64,000 bases of DNA, taken from assembly GCA_905234685.1 (NCBI GenBank), contig CAJOIR010000003.1:10586-74585 (forward strand), read 5' to 3'. Below are positions 33,547 to 42,007 of the stretch, in pieces (within the stretch, counting starts at the first letter, position 1; every line of letters begins with the position of its first letter). The stretch is from Paludibacteraceae bacterium (GTDB lineage: Bacteria > Bacteroidota > Bacteroidia > Bacteroidales > Paludibacteraceae). The notes under the pieces were generated by a model. That model searched no databases, was not told the DNA's origin, and saw only the letters and a list, made by a program, of their open reading frames with translations. The position numbers and the translations under genes were made by a program.

Positions 33547-34989
33547 TTAAAGTTCAACTTCTTCACCTTTCTTGGGTATTGTAATACCGCGGAATCCTGC
33601 TTCATACAAATGGTCTTTATATGTCTCAGCCGCTTGTGTCTCGCCGTGAACAACAAAGGTGTGACGTATCTGGGTCACGTCTTGCGTACTCAGATACTTA
33701 ATCATCTCTTTCCAGTCTCCGTGACCGGAGAATCCGTCAATGCGCCTTATGTCTGCTTTTACTTTGTGTTCTTCTCCGAATATCGAAATATATTGTTCCT
33801 TCCTGTCATGAATAAACACACGGGGACTGTCGCCGAGACCTGCAAGATTCAACAGCCTCGCACCCAGCGATGTAGGAGTGCAATAACCTACAATGAGTAT
33901 TGTAGTTTTAGGGTCTTCTATGTGGTTGGCAACATGATGTTTCACTCTGCCTGCCTCAAGCATGCCGGATGCAGAGATGATGATTGCAGGATTCTTGTCG
34001 GAGTTAAGCCTTTTTGAGTCGCGTATGTCGGTTATGTAATGCAGTGTGTTGAAGCCGAATGGGTCTGGATCATGTTTCATCACATGTTGCACTTCTTCAT
34101 TCAACTCGTCGGTATATTGCCTGAATATCTCTGTGGCATTTACTGATAGCGGGCTGTCAACGTAAACCTCAACATGAGGCAGAAAACCGGCATTATAGAG
34201 TGTGTTGAGCACATATACTATCTCCTGTGTCCTGCCTACCGAGAAACTCGGTATGATAAGTTTCCCCTGCTTGCGAACACAAGTGTCACGCACAATCTCC
34301 AGCAACTCGTTCTCTGTCACCTCCTTTTCGTCATGCAGTCTGTCGCCGTATGTTGACTCGCATATCAGGTAGTCGCATTGCGGAAATGGCTTAGGAGGGC
34401 ATAGTATATGACTGTGAGGACGACCTATGTCACCTGTATATGCAAGTCGCTTAACTTCCCCGAACTCTGTAATTGTCAGGTTTGCAATAGCGCTGCCGAG
34501 CATGTGTCCGGAATCAGTGAAACGCAACATTACTCCCTCACAAAGGAAGTAATCGCGGTCATATTCCACAGTCTTGAATAATCTCATGCATCGCTGTGCA
34601 TGATTTGCATCATAAAGCACATCGGCAGGCGGCAGACCTAACTTGTGCTGTTTGCGGTTATACCATTTGATATCAAGAGCTTGTATATATGCAGTGTCGA
34701 GTAGCATTATTGTGCATAGGTCTTTGGTAGCAGGTGTGCATATCACTTTGCCTTTGAAACCTTTGCGATAAAGATAGGGTATAAGACCGCTGTGGTCGAT
34801 GTGGGCATGTGTAAGGACAATAAAGTCTATGTCACTTGGTTCAAAACCAAGGTCACGGTTTGCCTGATCGGTCTCCATGCCTTTGCCTTGATACATGCCG
34901 CAGTCAAGCAGAATATGCTTGCGTCCGACGGTAAGCAGATGTTTGCTGCCGGTAACCTCCTGAGCAGCTCCGAGAAACTGAAGTTTCAT
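33547..34989 (-). CDS. MBL-fold/beta-CASP RNA-specificity-type hydrolase
   Basis: A 480-residue metallo-beta-lactamase-fold enzyme. The zinc motif THAHIDHSG is near residues 59-67; the N-terminal GAAQEVTGSKHLL and the later SGMLEAGRVKHH and HGETQAAE motifs mark the beta-CASP and RNA-metabolising (RMMBL) subgroup that includes CPSF-73-like nucleases. It is probably a ribonuclease, but bacterial members of this shape have not been well characterised. It is a single-gene unit: its promoter lies in the gap behind the transporter's stop and its end faces the repeat element at 33391-33507. Confidence 0.9.
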   Translation of the reverse strand: MKLQFLGAAQEVTGSKHLLTVGRKHILLDCGMYQGKGMETDQANRDLGFEPSDIDFIVLTHAHIDHSGLIPYLYRKGFKGKVICTPATKDLCTIMLLDTAYIQALDIKWYNRKQHKLGLPPADVLYDANHAQRCMRLFKTVEYDRDYFLCEGVMLRFTDSGHMLGSAIANLTITEFGEVKRLAYTGDIGRPHSHILCPPKPFPQCDYLICESTYGDRLHDEKEVTENELLEIVRDTCVRKQGKLIIPSFSVGRTQEIVYVLNTLYNAGFLPHVEVYVDSPLSVNATEIFRQYTDELNEEVQHVMKHDPDPFGFNTLHYITDIRDSKRLNSDKNPAIIISASGMLEAGRVKHHVANHIEDPKTTILIVGYCTPTSLGARLLNLAGLGDSPRVFIHDRKEQYISIFGEEHKVKADIRRIDGFSGHGDWKEMIKYLSTQDVTQIRHTFVVHGETQAAETYKDHLYEAGFRGITIPKKGEEVEL

Positions 34990-35029
34990 GGGTATGATGT
35001 TTTGGTTAAGTATTGTGTTTTTCCGACTA

Positions 35030-35061
35030 CAAAGTTAGTGAAAAATAATTAAAGTTGCAAA
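35030..35061 (-). promoter_or_regulatory. Promoter of the beta-CASP gene
   Basis: Minus strand: TTTG (35061-35058), 20 bases, TAACTTTG (35037-35030). The -33 element lies inside the large hairpin at 35047-35081. Confidence 0.7.
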
Positions 35062-35081
35062 TTTAATTTGCAACTTTAATT
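35047..35081. terminator. 16-bp perfect hairpin: transporter terminator overlapping the next promoter
   Basis: AATTAAAGTTGCAAAT (35047-35062) and ATTTGCAACTTTAATT (35066-35081) are perfect inverted repeats with a 3-base centre. Read on the minus strand the stem starts 4 bases after the transporter stop and is followed by ATTATTTTT, so it can act as an AT-rich terminator. It also holds the -33 box of the next gene. Confidence 0.7.
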
Positions 35082-35085
35082 CGTG

Positions 35086-36759
35086 TCAGGCAAAAATAAG
35101 TATCATAAACTGCGCGGCAATTATTCTTAGGAATGTAACCATAGGATACACTGTCGAGTATGCAACTGAAGGCTCATCAGTATCTGAGAGTGAGTTGGCG
35201 TATGCCAATGGCGGAGCATTGGTGTGAGCTCCGGCTATCAAACCGCAGATTGTAAAGTAGTTGGTCTTGTCAAATCTTGCAATGATGCCAATAATAAGAG
35301 CGGGTATTATGGTGATGGCAAATCCGCATAGTAGCCAGGTCAAACCCTGCATGGAGAATATATTCTCTATAAATCCTTGACCTGAAATAAGACCTACCGA
35401 TGCCAAAAACAAACATAACCCTAACTCCCGAAGCATTAGGTTGGCTGATACTGTGGTATATGTTATTAGGTGAAGTTTGTAACCAAAGCGGCCAAGCAAT
35501 ATTGCTATTATTAGAGGCCCTCCGACTATACCAAGTTTGGCAGGCATAGGAAGATGAGGAAAATAGATAGGAATACTCCCTAACAATATACCTGTCAATA
35601 TACCTACAAAAATTGTTACAATAGGAGGCTCGTTGAGTTTCTTTAATGTGTTTCCTAATATCTTTTCAGCATGTCTGATTCCATCTTGTGGACCAACAAC
35701 CATCACTCTGTCACCTACTTGCAACACCAAGTCGGGTCTTGCAAGCAGGTTGATGCCGGCTCGGTTGATACGTGTGATATTAACATTGAAAGCAGAGCGC
35801 AGATGCAAGTCGCCTATCGTTTTGCCGTTGATATTGCCTCTTGTTACTACAATACGTCGAGACACAAGATCGCGCTCATTGTCATGCCATTCATATTCTA
35901 TGTTCTCTCCCAATAATTGACCAAGGTTGTCTGCATTGGCATCACGTGTGACAATAAGAATGATATCACCTTTGTGTAATATGGTGTCAGCATGGGGAAT
36001 AATTACTTTTTCTCCATTATACAGACGTGTGGCAATAGCCTGATGACCGAACTTGCTCTTTACTTCTGCCAATGTGAGACCTTCAATTGCCTCATTTGTA
36101 ATTCGGAAAGTGAGTATGTCAGGCTTGTCTTCTGTGTTTTGCTTTTGATTGAGCAACTCGGTTTCCTTGTTGGTGTCAATACGAAATATTGCCTTTATCA
36201 AAACCATAACCAGTATAGTGCCAAGCACGGCTCCGGGGTAGGTTACTGCATAACCTAAGGAAATTGGCTCAAGAGGAGTGTTGCTCATCTCGCAAACTTG
36301 ACCCAACGCTTCTTCCGCAGCTCCAAGACCCGCAGTGTTAGTTATTGCACCAGACATTATACCTACCATCATCGGCATGCTTACTCGTTCTTGAAGCAGA
36401 TAATACAATCCTATTGTAGTGCCTATGCCAAGCACTACTATTAGCAACGCCAGACCATTAAGACGCAGACCTCCTTTCTTAAAGGAGGAAAAGAAACCGG
36501 GACCAACCTGAAGACCGACAGAAAAGATAAATAGTATTAAACCGAAATTCTTGAGAAAATCAAGTGTCTGTGGATTGATGTGAAGATTAAAGTATCCTAA
36601 TGCAAGACCGGCAAACAACACAAATGTTGCGCCAAGTGATATGCCTTTTATGCGCACTTTGCCGAGTGACATTCCAAGCGATATGATAAGACAATACACC
36701 AGTATGGTGTGAGCTACAGACTCCTCGGTGAATAAACTAACAAACCACTGCATAAACAC
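35086..36759 (-). CDS. AspT/YidE-type transporter with two RCK_C (TrkA-C) domains
   Basis: A 557-residue inner-membrane protein. It has about five hydrophobic segments at each end (first at about 15-180, second at about 380-557) with the AspT-repeat pattern GITSGAITNTAGLGAA-like (here GIMSGAITNTAGLG near 133), and two cytosolic RCK_C ligand-sensing domains between them (about 205-290 and 295-370). AspT exchanges aspartate for alanine, but most family members are orphan transporters; the substrate here is unknown. An ATG two codons later (MQWFVS) is an alternative start. A strong terminator follows. Confidence 0.9.
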   Translation of the reverse strand: MFMQWFVSLFTEESVAHTILVYCLIISLGMSLGKVRIKGISLGATFVLFAGLALGYFNLHINPQTLDFLKNFGLILFIFSVGLQVGPGFFSSFKKGGLRLNGLALLIVVLGIGTTIGLYYLLQERVSMPMMVGIMSGAITNTAGLGAAEEALGQVCEMSNTPLEPISLGYAVTYPGAVLGTILVMVLIKAIFRIDTNKETELLNQKQNTEDKPDILTFRITNEAIEGLTLAEVKSKFGHQAIATRLYNGEKVIIPHADTILHKGDIILIVTRDANADNLGQLLGENIEYEWHDNERDLVSRRIVVTRGNINGKTIGDLHLRSAFNVNITRINRAGINLLARPDLVLQVGDRVMVVGPQDGIRHAEKILGNTLKKLNEPPIVTIFVGILTGILLGSIPIYFPHLPMPAKLGIVGGPLIIAILLGRFGYKLHLITYTTVSANLMLRELGLCLFLASVGLISGQGFIENIFSMQGLTWLLCGFAITIIPALIIGIIARFDKTNYFTICGLIAGAHTNAPPLAYANSLSDTDEPSVAYSTVYPMVTFLRIIAAQFMILIFA

Positions 36760-36775
36760 ATGCTATAAATCGATG

Positions 36776-36807
36776 CAAAGATACTGCAAGTTTTATAAAC
36801 TGGCAAT
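36776..36807 (-). promoter_or_regulatory. Promoter of the AspT-like transporter gene
   Basis: Minus strand: ATTG (36807-36804), 20 bases, TATCTTTG (36783-36776), just before the ATG at 36759. Confidence 0.65.
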
Positions 36808-36844
36808 TGTAAATGTTATAAGCATATCCTTTTATGTCATTATG

Positions 36845-36875
36845 TTTGTGCAATCAAATAATTGTTGTATCTTTG
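36845..36875 (+). promoter_or_regulatory. Promoter of the SH3-domain membrane protein
   Basis: TTTG at 36845-36848, 19 bases, TATCTTTG at 36868-36875; 35 bases before the ATG at 36910. Confidence 0.75.
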
Positions 36876-36909
36876 TCGGCAAAAGAATATGAAAAAGTAA
36901 ATAAAGCTT

Positions 36910-37911
36910 ATGAAACGTATTGTTCTATTTTCATTATTTTGTTTTATTGCGGCTATGGTTGCGGCCGGCAAGTATGTAGTTACCGCCAATAGCCTCAATG
37001 TAAGAAAATATGCAGACTCCAATGCTGAAGTGCTTTTCAAAATTACCAAAGGTCAGGAAGTTACAGTCAAGGAGTTTAACGGAGCGTGGGCATTTATTGA
37101 TGTGCCTAAAGGTTGCGGTTGGGTGGCAAAGAAATATCTTAAATCTGCCTCGTCGTCATCAACAACTGCTGTGACGACAAAGAAACTTAAGAAACACCGC
37201 ACAACTGAGAATGTCATGGATGAGCCTGTTAACAAGGCTATGACATGGATAATACGTATTTCAGCTGGTTTGGGGCTTCTGGTGTTCTTCGCTTTTCTTG
37301 TGCCTGCTATCAAGCGTGAAAAGACGTGGCCTCATGTGGTAGGATTGGGACTCTGTGTATTGCTGCTAGCTTATGCTAGTTTTGCTGAGCACTCCCTCAC
37401 GCGTTTTATTGCTCCGGCTGCAATAATCACTGTGCTTATGTGGCCGTTACTCTATACAAAACTCAGTGAATCGGCAGTCACTATCATAACCTGGGTATTG
37501 ATGATTGCCGGGTTGGTTGCGCTCTACTTCATGTTAAGAGTGGAGTTCGTAGGTTCATTCTGGGTATGGCTTTGGACGTTTGTAGCTGCCTGCATTGACT
37601 GGGGCATACTTGGCGCTACTGTCTTTACACAGAATCAAGACAAGTGCCCGCATTGCAACTACTATGCTAATCACACTGTTATTTACAGCGATTATCAGGA
37701 TTCGAGCATAAGCAGTGAAACTTCATCACACGATTCTTATTCCCACAGTGTGACGCGTGGTAATGTAACTACCAACTATTATACGCGTCACTACAATACA
37801 AAGTTCTATCGTAATGACAAATATCTTGACACATATCAGTGTTCAAAATGTTTCAATACGTTTAAACGTACCAGAACAGAGCGTAGATTAATAGGCTCTG
37901 CCTCAAGTTAA
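36910..37911 (+). CDS. Membrane protein with N-terminal SH3 domain and C-terminal zinc ribbon
   Basis: A 333-residue protein of unknown function. A signal peptide (MKRIVLFSLFCFIAAMVAAG) leads into a bacterial SH3 domain at about 21-80 (YVVTANSLNVRKYADSNAEV, GCGWVAKKYL). About five hydrophobic segments follow (about 113-240). The C-terminal part has a CxxC pair (CPHCNY near 257), a Ser/Thr/Tyr-rich linker and a second CxxC (CSKCFNTFKRT), which looks like a zinc ribbon. SH3b domains bind cell-wall peptides, so the layout suggests an envelope sensor with a cytosolic metal module, but this is inference. It is a single-gene unit. Confidence 0.75.
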   Translation: MKRIVLFSLFCFIAAMVAAGKYVVTANSLNVRKYADSNAEVLFKITKGQEVTVKEFNGAWAFIDVPKGCGWVAKKYLKSASSSSTTAVTTKKLKKHRTTENVMDEPVNKAMTWIIRISAGLGLLVFFAFLVPAIKREKTWPHVVGLGLCVLLLAYASFAEHSLTRFIAPAAIITVLMWPLLYTKLSESAVTIITWVLMIAGLVALYFMLRVEFVGSFWVWLWTFVAACIDWGILGATVFTQNQDKCPHCNYYANHTVIYSDYQDSSISSETSSHDSYSHSVTRGNVTTNYYTRHYNTKFYRNDKYLDTYQCSKCFNTFKRTRTERRLIGSASS

Positions 37912-37918
37912 AGAATAA

Positions 37919-38668
37919 TCAAAATACAGTAGCGGCAAATTGCTTCGCTTCTTGTAACTGGTTGATTTTGCCTACATCCATCATATGGTAATTGGCAGGT
38001 ACATAAGCCGAAATATGCTCTGTAGTGCAGAGTGTGAGATAAAGGTCGATTAGTGAAAACTTGTCACCTTTTTCTTTTACTATATCGTCCATTAGAGAGA
38101 AGATGCGTGGCGATAAAATCTGCATTCCGGAAAATGCCAGTTTATTTACTGTTTTATAGTTTACTGTTTGATTGTTTGGTTTCACTTCACCTGTCTGTAT
38201 ATTAGTCCAACCACACATCAGGTTTGTCTGCTTGTCAAAGAGTAGGTAGCGTTGTGTGTCTCTCTCTGAGACCACTAATGTTGCAATGTCTTCCTGTTTG
38301 TGTGACTCTATGAGAGAGGCGATGCTGATATTGGAAAGTATATCTACGTTGCATGCAAGCACATTTTCTTCGCCTGATAAAAGGTTTGCAGCTTTACGCA
38401 ATCCACCTCCTGTGTCAAGCAGTTGCTGACGCTCATCAGATATCAGTATGTTGCATCCAAAGTTGTTGTGCTCGCGAAGGTAGTCAATGATTTTGTCTGC
38501 GAAATGATGAACATTTATCACAATATCAGTGATACCAGCTTGTTGCAACTTGCATATCTGGTATTCAAGCAATGTCTTGCCACCGAGTGGCAGCAAGGCT
38601 TTGGGTATAGTGTCAGTGATAGGACGCAGGCGAGTTCCCAAGCCTGCAGCAAATATCATTGCTTTCAT
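37919..38668 (-). CDS. Sugar-phosphate nucleotidyltransferase (MurU-like)
   Basis: A 249-residue nucleotidyltransferase. The start MKAMIFAAGLGTRLRPITD carries the nucleotide-binding loop, followed by PKALLPLGGKTLLEYQI, INVHHFADKI and the ACNVDILSNI metal-site stretch near residues 105-115. Among close families are MurU, which makes UDP-MurNAc from MurNAc-1-phosphate, and mannose-1-phosphate guanylyltransferases. The MurU reading is favoured because the gene overlaps by 4 bases (38665-38668) with a sugar-kinase gene, the same pairing as AmgK-MurU in peptidoglycan recycling. Confidence 0.85.
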   Translation of the reverse strand: MKAMIFAAGLGTRLRPITDTIPKALLPLGGKTLLEYQICKLQQAGITDIVINVHHFADKIIDYLREHNNFGCNILISDERQQLLDTGGGLRKAANLLSGEENVLACNVDILSNISIASLIESHKQEDIATLVVSERDTQRYLLFDKQTNLMCGWTNIQTGEVKPNNQTVNYKTVNKLAFSGMQILSPRIFSLMDDIVKEKGDKFSLIDLYLTLCTTEHISAYVPANYHMMDVGKINQLQEAKQFAATVF

Positions 38669-40092
38669 TTGGCTTGCATTACAGTTTCGATATTCTGTTC
38701 ACGGTGAATGAGTTGTACTTCTACGCCAAACTTTGTGTTGATATGCTCTGCCATCTTCTGTGCTGCATAAACAGAGCGATGCTGACCGCCTGTGCAACCG
38801 AATGACACCATCAGGTTTCTGAAGCCGCGGTCGATATATCTCTTCACTGAAGCATCAACCAGATTGTATGCATTGTCAAGGAAAGGAAGTATCTCGCCGT
38901 CCTCTTCAAGGAATTTGATTACAGGCTCATCCATACCTGTAAAGAAGGTATAACGCTCATATTTGCCAGGGTTGTTGACTGCACGACAGTCAAAGACAAA
39001 ACCTCCGCCGTTGCCCGAATCGTCTTGTGGAATGCCTTTCTTGTATGAGAAACTGTATACTCTTACAACAAGCGGTTTTCTGACACTAACCTCCTTAAAC
39101 TGCTTCAGTTCGGTCATCTGTTTGAGCACTTCAAGCAAGTATGGGTAGTCTTCGCTGCCATCGGTAAGCAACTGGCGCAGATTCTCTATTGCAAATGGTA
39201 TTGACTGAAGGAAGTGAGGCTTTTTCTCAAAGTAACCGCGGAAACCGTATGCGCCTAAAACCTGCAGAGTGCGGAATAGGACAAAATGACGCAGTGTGGA
39301 ATAGAATTCCTCATGGTCAACAGGCATATATTTCTCCAACTCGCTCAAATACTCTTCTATTAACTCATGCCTGAGGTTAGGGTGAAAATGTGCTTTAGCC
39401 TGCCAAAGGAATGATGCAACATCATAGTAAACAGGGCCTTTTCTGCCTCCTTGGAAATCAATAAAGTAGGGCTCTCCGTTACGTATCATGACATTACGAC
39501 TCTGAAAGTCACGATACATGAAAGTGTCAGTGCGTTTTTGGAGCAATATATATGCCAACCGCTCGAAGTCATTTTCCATACGGTCTTCCTGATACTCCAA
39601 ACCTGTGGCTTTCAAGAAACAGTATTTGAAGTAATTCAAATCCCATTGTATTGAGCGCAGGTTAAACTCGGGTTGTGGGTAGCAGACACGGTAGTCGAAA
39701 TCCACAGCGCCTTTCACCTGCAACTGAGCCAAGGCATGCATGGTTTTGCGGAGCATCTGTTTCTCCTCTTCACAGAAGACGCCAGTTTTTCTGCCTTCAG
39801 CAATGAAATCAAAGAGCAGAGTGTCGCCCAAATCCTCCTGAATATAAGTCATGTGGTCATCAGAAACAGCATAAACTACGGGCACATTGAGACCTTGCTG
39901 CCTGAAATGCTCTGCCATATAAAGGAAAGCATCGTTCTCGGCTTTTGAAGTGCCTTGAACACCGATAACAGACACTGCGCCTCCTTTAAGACGGAAATAT
40001 CTGCGGTTGCTCCCTGAAGCAGAAAGCTGCGTTATGTCTTCAGGCATCGAACCTGTGTGCTGCTGAAAGAGTTGGGCTAATGATTGTGACAT
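38665..40092 (-). CDS. Sugar kinase (AmgK-like) fused to a RapZ C-terminal domain
   Basis: A 475-residue two-domain protein. Residues about 1-320 form an aminoglycoside-phosphotransferase-type kinase like the sugar-1-kinase AmgK, with FMYRDFQSRNVMIRNG (catalytic Asp) and the metal-binding FIDFQGGRKGPVYYDVASF. Residues about 340-470 match the RapZ C-terminal domain: SFSYKKGIPQDDSGNGGGF, DCRAVNNPG and GCTGGQHRSVYAA. In E. coli that domain senses glucosamine-6-phosphate and binds small RNAs. The frame extends to 40143, but that start lies inside the -7 box, so the ATG at 40092 is used. It forms an operon with the MurU-like gene. Confidence 0.9.
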   Translation of the reverse strand: MSQSLAQLFQQHTGSMPEDITQLSASGSNRRYFRLKGGAVSVIGVQGTSKAENDAFLYMAEHFRQQGLNVPVVYAVSDDHMTYIQEDLGDTLLFDFIAEGRKTGVFCEEEKQMLRKTMHALAQLQVKGAVDFDYRVCYPQPEFNLRSIQWDLNYFKYCFLKATGLEYQEDRMENDFERLAYILLQKRTDTFMYRDFQSRNVMIRNGEPYFIDFQGGRKGPVYYDVASFLWQAKAHFHPNLRHELIEEYLSELEKYMPVDHEEFYSTLRHFVLFRTLQVLGAYGFRGYFEKKPHFLQSIPFAIENLRQLLTDGSEDYPYLLEVLKQMTELKQFKEVSVRKPLVVRVYSFSYKKGIPQDDSGNGGGFVFDCRAVNNPGKYERYTFFTGMDEPVIKFLEEDGEILPFLDNAYNLVDASVKRYIDRGFRNLMVSFGCTGGQHRSVYAAQKMAEHINTKFGVEVQLIHREQNIETVMQAK

Positions 40093-40140
40093 AAATCCAT
40101 TTACTATTTCGTTATTTACTAGATAGTCATTTTGAGGGTA

Positions 40141-40171
40141 CAAAGTTAGTCATTTCTTGCGAGTTTGCAAA
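40141..40171 (-). promoter_or_regulatory. Promoter of the kinase-RapZ/MurU-like operon
   Basis: Minus strand: TTTG (40171-40168), 19 bases, TAACTTTG (40148-40141). It overlaps the divergent promoter of the MscS gene, so the two may compete for polymerase. Confidence 0.75.
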
Positions 40172-40187
40172 ATTCAGTTTAATTTTG
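40157..40187 (+). promoter_or_regulatory. Promoter of the MscS gene
   Basis: TTGC at 40157-40160, 19 bases, TAATTTTG at 40180-40187; 25 bases before the ATG at 40213. Confidence 0.65.
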
Positions 40188-40212
40188 CAGTGCAAAAAAA
40201 CAAAAAGAAGAT

Positions 40213-41133
40213 ATGATACTACTACAAACACCAGTGCCGGAAGAGGCTATTGCCGCAGCAAACGACAGTCTGCGTACTCACACACAGAATATGATAGCAA
40301 CGCTTCAGAATAACCCTGAAGCTGCTTTCCATAAGTTTATAGAGCAAGCGACAGTGTTTGGTCTAAAGGTAATAGCAGCATTACTGATATATATAATAGG
40401 TGCTTGGCTGATAAGGCGCATCAAACGTCTGCAAGAGCGCAGATTCAAGAAGCGCAAGACTGATCCAACAGTTGCTTCATTCACCCAGTCTGCAACCACT
40501 TTTCTGCTGTCTTTGCTACTTGTCGTGATAACGATAGGCACGCTTGGTGTTGATACTACCTCGCTTGCCGCCTTGCTTGCTGCAGGCGGTATGGCAATAG
40601 GCATGGCGTTGTCGGGTACACTGCAGAACTTTGCCGGAGGCATAATGATACTCGTATTCAGACCTTTCAAAGTGGGAGACTGGATAGCTGCGCAAGGTAA
40701 TGCAGGCACAGTGACCTCTGTAAGCATAGTAAGCACAAAGATAAAGACTGTTGACAACAGAGAGGTTGTATTGCCCAACGGTGCATTGTCGAACGGTGTG
40801 ATAGACAACTATTCCGCTCTGCCTATACGCCGCATTGACATGCTTGTAAGTGTGGCATACGGTACAAATGCACAAGAGTGCATAGACCTGCTCCTAAGCA
40901 TATTGAAAGATGAAGAGAAGATACTTGACAAGACTTCAGAAGGAGCGGATGACCCGTTTGTTGCTCTAAAGACTTTGAATGCAAGTGACATATCGTTTGT
41001 AGTGCGCGCCTTCGTCAAGAATGAGGATTTCTGGGATGTAACATACCGTTTGAACAAACGCATATATACTGAATTGCCGGAGCACGGTATCAATTTCGCA
41101 TACCCACACGTAGATGTAACTCTAACTAAGTAA
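40213..41133 (+). CDS. Small-conductance mechanosensitive channel (MscS family)
   Basis: A 306-residue inner-membrane channel that releases solutes on osmotic downshock. It has three membrane segments (about 50-70, 95-115, 125-150); the last is the pore helix LLAAGGMAIGMALSGTLQNFAGG with the regular Gly/Ala pattern of MscS, followed by the beta domain PFKVGDWIAAQGNAGTVTSV and the NGALSNGVIDNYSA stretch. Length fits the E. coli MscS size. It converges on the HAD hydrolase gene with 4 bases between the two stop codons. Confidence 0.95.
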   Translation: MILLQTPVPEEAIAAANDSLRTHTQNMIATLQNNPEAAFHKFIEQATVFGLKVIAALLIYIIGAWLIRRIKRLQERRFKKRKTDPTVASFTQSATTFLLSLLLVVITIGTLGVDTTSLAALLAAGGMAIGMALSGTLQNFAGGIMILVFRPFKVGDWIAAQGNAGTVTSVSIVSTKIKTVDNREVVLPNGALSNGVIDNYSALPIRRIDMLVSVAYGTNAQECIDLLLSILKDEEKILDKTSEGADDPFVALKTLNASDISFVVRAFVKNEDFWDVTYRLNKRIYTELPEHGINFAYPHVDVTLTK

Positions 41134-41137
41134 GGGA

Positions 41138-41920
41138 TTAACAGAGATTGAGACTGATAAGGGCATTGGCGATACCATCTTCGTCAATGTCTTTTGTTAT
41201 ATAGTCAGCAGCTTGTCGGGTGAGTTCTCCGGCATTACCCATAGCGACACCAATGCCTGCAGTCCGAAGCATAGGAATGTCGTTGCCTCCGTCTCCGAAT
41301 GCGACAGTGTCTTCACGCCGTATGCCGAAGAAGTCAGCCATGGCAAGGATTCCGTTACCTTTGTTAGCACCTTTAGGCGTAAAGTCCACGAAGGCGTTAT
41401 GCCATCTGCCGACAGTGGTGTGGTTGAGGCGGTAAGCAAGCCGTTGCTCGCGAATGTGACCTATGAAAGAGGTTATCTGCATGACAGGTTGACGCAAGAT
41501 GTAATCAACAGGAGTGGTGAAGTCAAGATTCTTTATGTTGAGCTGCTTTATGAAGATGCGCTCAACGAGTTCATTGTGATTGATAACACGCAGCCTGTCG
41601 TGGTTGACTACAATGGTAGGGTAATGTTTGCGTCGTGCATCTTGCAGAATGATGCTTGTGTCACGCTCCTGAAATGCGAGTTGCCTGACAATGTTATCAC
41701 CGGCAAAACAGAATGCGCCATTGGTAGTAACATAACCGTCTATGAGATGCTCTATTTGACCGAGGTTGTTAATGATGCACTTCGGTCTGCCTGTAGCAAT
41801 GACAATCTTATGCCCCAGCGCTTTCGCCTTGGCGATAGCGTCAACCGCAGACTGAGGTATAAGGTGGGTTCTGAAACTTACCAGCGTGCCATCAATATCG
41901 AAAAACAGTGCTTTGCTCAT
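41138..41920 (-). CDS. HAD-superfamily hydrolase, Cof type
   Basis: A 260-residue phosphatase of the Cof (IIB cap) subfamily. Motif I is LFFDIDGTLVSF at 5-16 with the nucleophile Asp, motif II is IATGRP near 40, and motifs III/IV are KGNGILAMADFFGI and AFGDGGNDIPMLRTAG near 208-223, followed by GVAMGNA. Such enzymes dephosphorylate sugar phosphates, nucleotides or pyridoxal phosphate; the substrate is not predictable. A sigma-54-type promoter lies 31-46 bases upstream. Confidence 0.95.
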   Translation of the reverse strand: MSKALFFDIDGTLVSFRTHLIPQSAVDAIAKAKALGHKIVIATGRPKCIINNLGQIEHLIDGYVTTNGAFCFAGDNIVRQLAFQERDTSIILQDARRKHYPTIVVNHDRLRVINHNELVERIFIKQLNIKNLDFTTPVDYILRQPVMQITSFIGHIREQRLAYRLNHTTVGRWHNAFVDFTPKGANKGNGILAMADFFGIRREDTVAFGDGGNDIPMLRTAGIGVAMGNAGELTRQAADYITKDIDEDGIANALISLNLC

Positions 41921-41950
41921 AGTGCATGCGACGTATTCTGTATGCTACAG

Positions 41951-41966
41951 GGCAAATAGTGTGCCA
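41951..41966 (-). promoter_or_regulatory. Sigma-54 (-24/-12) promoter of the HAD hydrolase gene
   Basis: Minus strand TGGCACACTATTTGCC fits TGGCAC, five bases, TTGC, with GG and GC 12 bases apart. The predicted start is near 41940, about 20 bases before the ATG. It is nearly identical in layout to the site at 24301-24316. Confidence 0.7.
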
Positions 41967-42007
41967 ATATGCGAAAAGTGGCATGAAGAGTATTAGGGGA
42001 GTACATA

